A stretch of 64,000 bases of DNA from the NCBI RefSeq assembly GCF_030269925.1, contig NC_085124.1:13392001-13456000 (forward strand). Direction: 5' to 3'. Of this stretch, positions 57,695 through 64,000 are shown piece after piece. The notes under the pieces are model-generated. The model searched no databases, was not told the DNA's origin, and saw only the letters and a list, made by a program, of their open reading frames with translations. Position 1 is the first letter of the stretch, and every line of letters begins with the position of its first letter. Source of the DNA: Bombyx mori (taxonomy: Eukaryota; Arthropoda; Insecta; Lepidoptera; Bombycidae). A program made the translations under genes and the position numbers.

Positions 57695-57848
57695 CTTGTA
57701 TTGGCCTTACCGTGATGTTATTATAGCCTTCCTCAATAAATAAGCTATCTAACACTGAAAGAATTTTTCAAATCGGACCAGTAGTTCCTGAGATTGGCGC
57801 GTAAAACAAACAAACTCTTCAGCTTTATAATATTATTATAGTATAGAT
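57695..57848 (+). repeat. Fragment of the same repeat type
   Basis: CAAATCGGACCAGTAGTTCC, then GCGTAAAACAAACAAACTC and a TATAATATTATTATAGTATA end match the 3' half of the type. The 5' half is absent. Confidence 0.5.
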
Positions 57849-58204
57849 GACCTTACGACCGGTCTAGTCCTGGCCGTTACCAACAAAGAATAGATATGGT
57901 GTTGTCTGATGTAGCCCCAGCAGTAGCTGTCAGGTGTAGCTGATGTAGCTAATAGATTAACGCTCATTGAACACATATAATCAGTTCAGTAGTTACAAGT
58001 CCTTTTAGAATTTCCATTTAATTTCGGAATTCTAATCGAGATTGTTCAGGGGTGGAAAATTGATAAATTGCGTCGGTTCATTGATTATATTACACAATCA
58101 GGACACTAAGCGAACTCGAAGACGATACTATTTTTAGGCACTTTAATGAAATGTTCTCGTATTGACGAGGAATTGGCATGAAGAAATAGGTTGCGATCTA
58201 GTGT

Positions 58205-58352
58205 AATGGATAGTTTGGAACTTTCCTTACTGATAAATCGTCAGGTTTGAGCCACGTAAGCTCAGTTACTCATTCTACGAATATAGTATGGCTATACTAA
58301 GAGGATCGCCTAGAGGTTACTAGAATAGGTAGGAAGAAAAAAGAAAAAAAAA
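58205..58352 (+). mobile_element. Degenerate Bm1-like SINE
   Basis: TCGTCAGGTTTGAGCCACGT, AAGCTCAGTTACTC and AGAATAGGTAGGAAGAAAAA keep the family's 3' part, strongly diverged. Confidence 0.6.
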
Positions 58353-58410
58353 TACTGATAGAACGGGTTTGGTTATATCCCCGGTATTGCAGACAAACCG
58401 CAACTTTTTA

Positions 58411-58650
58411 CTGGTGTTAAGACATCTTGTGAGTCCGCACGGGTAGGTACCACCACCCCGCCATTTCTGCCGTGAAGCAGTGATGCGTTTCAGTTTGAAG
58501 GGTGGGGCAGCCGTTGTAACTATACTGAGACCTTAGAACTTATATCTCAGGTGGGTGGCGCATTTACGTTGTAGATGTCTATGCGCTCCAGTAACCACTT
58601 AACACCAGGTGGATTGTGAGCTGGTCTAACCACCTAAGCAATAAAAAAAA
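58411..58650 (+). mobile_element. tRNA-related SINE, 3' half
   Basis: CTGGTGTTAAGACATCTTGT through CCACCTAAGCAATAAAAAAA. Confidence 0.87.
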
Positions 58651-58756
58651 GGCCGAATTCGACATTCATAAATATGAATATAGTCTTAGTATGGTATGTT
58701 TTATTACAAATCTTAATACAGTTTGTAATTGAAGTATAGTTGAAACTAGCTTTCAA

Positions 58757-59075
58757 GTCGTCGTGGCCTAAAGGTTAAGACGCCCGGTGTACTTACTATT
58801 CTACTAATCGATGCGACTATGCCGAGGTTAAGCTGTCTCAGGCAGATCCCAATTTTTCTCATGAATAACTTACTTAAAACACATTCACGAGTCTTCCAAG
58901 ATGAAGAATAAAATGTCGTTCAATGAAAATCATACCCGCAAAATTTATAAATTCGCATAATTACTGTGGTACAAGTCCATCCTCCGGCGAAGTATTTATA
59001 CATGCACACAGCCAACAATCAAATAGAGTTTTCGACATTATATCTGTATAACAACTCAACACCAGATAGATCGTG
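58757..59075 (+). mobile_element. tRNA-related SINE, degenerate, with head
   Basis: GTCGTCGTGGCCTAAAGGTT marks the A box. The B box is decayed, and the 3' half survives only as scraps such as AACTCAACACCAGATAGATC. Confidence 0.65.
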
Positions 59076-59573
59076 AGCTCGGTTATAAAAATGCACACCG
59101 TGGCTAAACTTAAAACGTTCACAACTTCAAATATTGTTAGAATAGAGAAATATTGATGCTATCAAATTAAAATGTAATACAGTACATTGCAGCGGAGTTC
59201 TGTCGCATCTAGCGATCAACAAGAACGGAAGCAAGTCATACAATATTTGATAAATCAGCATCTTCCCGTCTCCGCGCACATCCCCTCAGAGGTCATCCTT
59301 TAATCCGGAGGATCAGAGTCGCGCGGTATTTCTGTGACGTCACAGCGCCGTGGGGGATCTTGGTCTGTAGCGTGAAGAGCACGAGCTAGACGTGAAAGGC
59401 GAGTTCAACGAACGGACGTGACATAACACGGTTTTCGTAAGCTCCTCACGTAAACCAGAGTCTGCTAGTATAAAACTATGCCTTTTTAGCAGCGGACGGG
59501 TATTCAGAAAGTGATTAAAAATATTGATAGTTCTTTTTTTTTAGTCAATCCAAGCGTCTCTAGTAACGAAGCA

Positions 59574-59908
59574 AGCGTTTTTTTTATTTTTTTTATTGCC
59601 GTATATGCAGACGAGCATATGGCCCACCTGATGGTGAGTGGTTACCGTCGTCACCGACGTTAGCAATGCCAGAGGCAGAGCCAAGCCGCTGTCTACCGTT
59701 TAATACTCTCCACAAGCCACGGAAATACCGTGGAGGGAAGCTCATTCCAGAGCTGGATGGTACGTGGCAAAAAAGACCCCTGAAAACGCAGTGTCGGTGA
59801 ACGTAGTGGCTCCAAGTAGTACGGATGAACAGTCCGGTGGCAGGCGGTGCGATGGTAAAAACGAGATGATGGCATCATCTCGAACAATTCCTCAGAGCAC
59901 TCTTAAAT
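59574..59908 (-). mobile_element. 3' end of the same non-LTR family, minus strand
   Basis: Starts with a poly-T/A run and TTATTGCCGTATATGCAGAC. The minus strand encodes SSRFYHRTACHRTVHPYYLE and FLPRTIQLWNELPSTVFP. A deletion after VFP removes residues present in the 20334 copy. It is not intact. Confidence 0.72.
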
Positions 59909-59985
59909 GATAGTCGTCGTTAATGCCATTGATAGTGTGAATGAGGACTTAATACGTCGATAAAGTTACTAAATATCTGGTAATC

Positions 59986-60430
59986 TTATTGTTTAATCCA
60001 ACTGGTTAAAATAAGTTCAAAAATATTTATATATTTGCCAATCAACTGCATTAGATATGTATGTCTTGGAGGTCTTTGCGCTAAACGATGCTCAAATTTT
60101 CCGAGTCCACTGTCTGATAGAAGCAGGCGGCGATGTGTGTGAAAGAAAGAGAGAACTCTCTTCGCACCAATCCGGTGCGGTGGTGCCTTGGCTCGGCATA
60201 GGGATCTGGGTGATGGTTCACAGTACTCTCCAGCCACGCTAGTTCTAACCCAGTCGGAATCCCCCGTGTGCAAGTTGGAGGCATCACCTCGGTCAGACTT
60301 CAGACAGCCCATCAATTCAGATATTATCGCCAATATAGCCGGTTCGTCGTTTCGTGGGTGGAGGAGAGTGGTAGGGAGAAAGGCGCCCTGCGCCGAAGGC
60401 GTCATTTTGCCTTCCGTCTGTCACTGTTGA
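59986..60430 (-). other. Unrecognised GC-richer stretch with open frame
   Basis: The minus strand is open for 139 codons and both strands show several shorter frames. Composition differs from the flanking AT-rich DNA. No motif is recognised. It lies next to a LINE tail, so an unidentified repeat is likely. Confidence 0.25.
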
Positions 60431-60479
60431 GCTCTCATCTAGTGAGGCTCATATGAGGCTCGGATGTAGTTTGTTGGTT

Positions 60480-62756
60480 GAGCGAGATAGTGAGCATTAG
60501 CTGATTTAATTCTAATACGCCCCACCTAGTACCCCCAATGCGTAAGCGGAATTTCTGACAATTCCTTCGGACCACAAAAAAGTGTAGGCGATGACGTCAT
60601 TACAATAAAAATACATTGGTAACTTTTACGAAGCATACGCGTGTACGTGGTGATAACAATGATTATGAATAAAAATAGTTGGAACATTTTATTGCAGTCA
60701 CTATATAAAAATTCGGATCGTTTGTCCGTTCAACGTACAATTATTTATTAAAATTTAAATCTATTTGTATAATGTAATAATGTAAATGTAATAATAATAA
60801 CATTACGTAACAAATAATTTTTAACACGCTACATGTTTAAAGACATATATGACTGATGCTGTAATTGTAGAGAAACAAATGTCCGTGAGCCAGTTCAAAT
60901 AATTTCATGTTCAGTGGCATGATGATTTTCAAATAACAAAAACGCACGCACATTATGACGCCATCGCACACCAACATTATTACCTTTAATAACTAAAAAA
61001 AGGAATTTTAATATGATTGGTATACTAGCAAGTTTTATGCAATTAAGGGCAATTGTTTAACGCCATAAACAGAATTAAATTTCTAACAATACCTAAGACT
61101 ATATTTCTTATTCACACCGGCATGTGTTCAAACAACTCAGAATTGATACAGGTATACGCAAAGCTCTTATAAAATTTCAAATAAAATGGAAGAAAAGGCT
61201 AGAAAGCTACATATGCATGGATAATTTATTTAAAACAGCTATCTGCAATAAAGTTATGAGTTTAGAGGTACCATTTAATATCTTTTAGAACATGTACTAC
61301 GTTTCATACTGTGGCCAAACAACAGATTGACATTAGGAAAAAATATATGCATTCTATCCAAGCCTGAACTACAATTTCAAATTCTGAAAAATAGCAACAG
61401 CTACTGATGATCAACTCTCATTTATAATTTATGGAACAGCAGTGTCTTAAAATTACCAAAAGAATGAAATAAAATAATTGCAGTTATTGATTCAAATAAC
61501 CTTAAGCATTATGGTGAGCATTATGGTTAAGTTTGGAGAGGGTCTATGTCCAACAGTGGACATCTGAGGGCTTATACATAAATCGATAGATAGAAATGTC
61601 CAGTAAGTTTCTATAACTAGCTCTGATTTAGGTGTTAAAAGATACTTTGTATCAGTTGAAGCATTTATTGCCTAATGCGTGAAATGTCTGAAATATTGAG
61701 AAGAGTGCCTGGTGATGATCTTTATAAATACAAATACTTAAAGGGTACTGACAGAATTATTCCATTATGAAGGAATTTTGGACAATTTCGTTATTAACCT
61801 ACCTATTTTATAAATCTGAATCATTAACTAGTGGTTAGATATACTATGGGCTTGTATCACCAGCATGCTTGTACTATTCTGATTCTGAGATATGACAATT
61901 TAAATCCACTATAAACTGTTCAGAGGACAAATTACAAAACTATGTATTAGTTTGTTGATTCAATCAATACTAGAAAAAAATTATGAAAAATTTATGTTCT
62001 GAAAAAAATTATTTAAGTATAGCAAAAGTGGCACTAGCTACTTTTTATAATAAAAATTAGATATTGTAATGTAACAATGACTTTATAATTGAAATTTAAC
62101 AAGGTTAAGATGGAAGGCACCCCTTATGAAGTCTTTTATATACCAATCTTTATATTCTAGAGACAAAGACTTGAGAGTTGGTGGACAGGTACTATTTCTA
62201 TTGAAAGGATGATATTTTTTTTTATTTTTACTTCTCACTTTTAGCATTCCAATCAGGTTTAATGAAAACTGAATGTATAGAAAGCACCATCATTAGAATA
62301 TTGATAGAATTTATTTAAAAGCAACTGATGTGGTGAACTCTGAAGTTATTCTTGTTTTAGATTTTAATTTTCAACCACTTTTTTACCTTTAATGTTGTAA
62401 ATTATTTTTGATATTAATTGTGGTCAGTGAATTTCTTTTGTTTGCATCATACTATGATGGGTATAGGCTATAAGCATGTATGAAGCAAGTATGTCTACTT
62501 CAATACCGCCTATATAAATATATATACATAAAAAAATATTACTTACTAGTAGGTATTTAGATAAATCAAAAATTACATTAAACAAAGCTATTAAAGAATT
62601 ACAAATTTTCAAAGTATTTTAAAATGTAACCCTTCTTCAGTCGAGTCTAAAATTAATTGTCATCGTTATCTATGTACTAAGATAGCTAACCCACGAGCCC
62701 GTGCACGCTGCTTCCTCCAAAGCCGCACGCTGTTTTTGAAAAACATTTGGACTCAC
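60480..62756. other. Gene-free stretch left of the 62757 candidate exon
   Basis: Uniformly AT-rich with dense stops in all frames. If the 62757-62884 exon belongs to a minus-strand gene, this would be its intron. Confidence 0.4.
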
Positions 62757-62884
62757 CTGAATATCTTGCTAAAGTCATATAAAACGGTAACGCCCAGATG
62801 GACGAGAGCTCTGCGACTTGATGAATTGTTGATCCTGGCTTCTGGAGAAGCTGCAGCGAGTAGAATCGCGCACGCCGCACCGAC
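62757..62884 (-). other. Candidate exon at the right side (minus strand)
   Basis: Ends at a consensus donor, GTGAGTCC, and may begin after GTGTGTGGCAG, though the pyrimidine tract is poor. Two frames are open; one reads VGAACAILLAAASPEARINN and then SSSRRALVHLGVTVLYDFSK, which looks like a secreted-protein start without its methionine. It could equally be a non-coding first exon. No partner exon is recognised to the left. Confidence 0.35.
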
Positions 62885-63825
62885 CTGCCACACACCACAC
62901 CGTCAACTTAAATGACACTTCGCGGAAAACATTATTAAACGGTGTACTTCTATCGACTACTCTAACCGATTACTTATGCCACAACAGCTGGCGAAAACGT
63001 GGTCGCCACGGTTCGCGATATCTACTATGCTATATGTAAATATGGATTGAAGAAATTTCAAGACATTCGATATTACGTAGCTACCTTCTCGCTGTCTATG
63101 ACAGGCCCTCCTGGATGTTCTTTCAAATTCAATGCGATCTATAAATATAATTAGTGAACTAAACTATATTTTATAAACATATACACGACACTTTATATTA
63201 GAAAATTTGTGACGGAAAAGAAAAGAAAATTGAACAATACACTTTCGTATGTTTCACAAACGGGCTTCACACCGGAAATGACATAATTTCACACTCGAAA
63301 ACTAAAACAAATAATTTTAAAGCAACTTTTCGCAACATTAAAAATAAAGCAAAATTTCATTTCTTATTATTTAAGCTCGAAAACTTTACGAAAAATTTTC
63401 TGTTCAACGGCATATAGTAAAATATTTATATTAAAAATTTTCTGAACAGGAAGTTGACTTTCTGGGTTTATCTATGATTTCAAAAAGTTTCGTTTCAAAA
63501 GTCCATGTATGTAACTCTTCTAAAACAAAACTATAATTCAAATTAAATTTAATATACGAGAATTTCGTTCTAGAAAATCATACTGTCAAGAAACAATATT
63601 ATATCACTTTTAGTTCGATTGTTATTTAAACAATTAGACGATCATTTGTAATCAAACCGAATATTTGGGTAGGCTTCTCCAAAAACTATCGATATTTTTT
63701 AACCACATTTTAATGTTTCGAAAAATGAATGTATTAACTTTAAAATTCCAAGTACTGAAAATATGTAATAATCTCTATTTTTTCAGGTCAAAATTCTAGT
63801 AATTAATTTCCTTTAAGTTTGTTTC
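62885..63825. other. Gene-free stretch near the window end
   Basis: AT-rich, no recognised element before the LINE tail at 63826. Confidence 0.4.
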
Positions 63826-64000
63826 ATATATCATATCATCAGCCTACAGCAGTCCACCGCTGGACATAGACCTCTTCAATTGTACGGCACTGAGCACGAT
63901 CCTCGACTTCTCTCATCCAGAGCCACCAGCCACCCTGCATAAATCGTCACTCCACCAAGCCTGAGGGCGTTCTGTGTCACATTTATCATTCGTGGTCTCC
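63826..64000 (+). repeat. Larger copy of the CCACTGCTGGACATAGG repeat, cut by the window end
   Basis: ATCATCAGCCTACAGCAGTC, CCGCTGGACATAGACCTC and ATCCTCGACTTCTCTCATCC, CAGAGCCACCAGCCACC follow the order known for this repeat. It runs past position 64000. Confidence 0.6.

Overview
The window is nuclear DNA of a silkmoth (Bombyx type). It is AT-rich with short exons and long introns. It carries many copies of two tRNA-related SINE families, one of which I recognise as Bm1-like; naming the families is from memory, but their repetition is visible in the window.

Two host genes can be reconstructed exon by exon with consistent reading phase. Ninjurin lies on the + strand from 1994 to 28484 in six coding exons (264-residue model). 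It has a long acidic N-terminal region, the conserved helical segment and two membrane spans. Translation initiation factor eIF5 lies on the - strand from 44601 down to 35142 in nine coding exons (463 residues). It has the N-terminal GAP domain, a four-cysteine zinc ribbon and a C-terminal W2/HEAT domain. The genes are convergent (tail to tail), about 6.7 kb apart. Nothing suggests that they work together.

The most unusual content is three long foldback (inverted-repeat) elements. FB-A (26640-28151) sits in the last ninjurin intron and has a SINE in its loop. FB-B (31034-33781) lies between the two genes. FB-C (38629-42190) makes up most of eIF5 intron 4. FB-B and FB-C share terminal sequence, internal blocks and a 3-bp target duplication, so they are one family. 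FB-C encloses an ORF with a Tesmin/TSO1-type CXC cysteine domain between about 1-kb arms.

Layout: 1-1993 upstream of ninjurin with a tandem repeat and a Bm1-like SINE; 2159-21215 is a 19-kb first intron with SINEs, a decayed Tc1/mariner-like element and LINE tails; 21216-28484 holds the remaining ninjurin exons, a MITE, a nested MITE/retro-insertion and FB-A; 28485-35141 is the intergenic region with a TIR element and FB-B; 35142-44689 is eIF5; 44690-64000 has no complete gene and holds many SINEs, microsatellites, LINE fragments and three weak candidate exons on the - strand.
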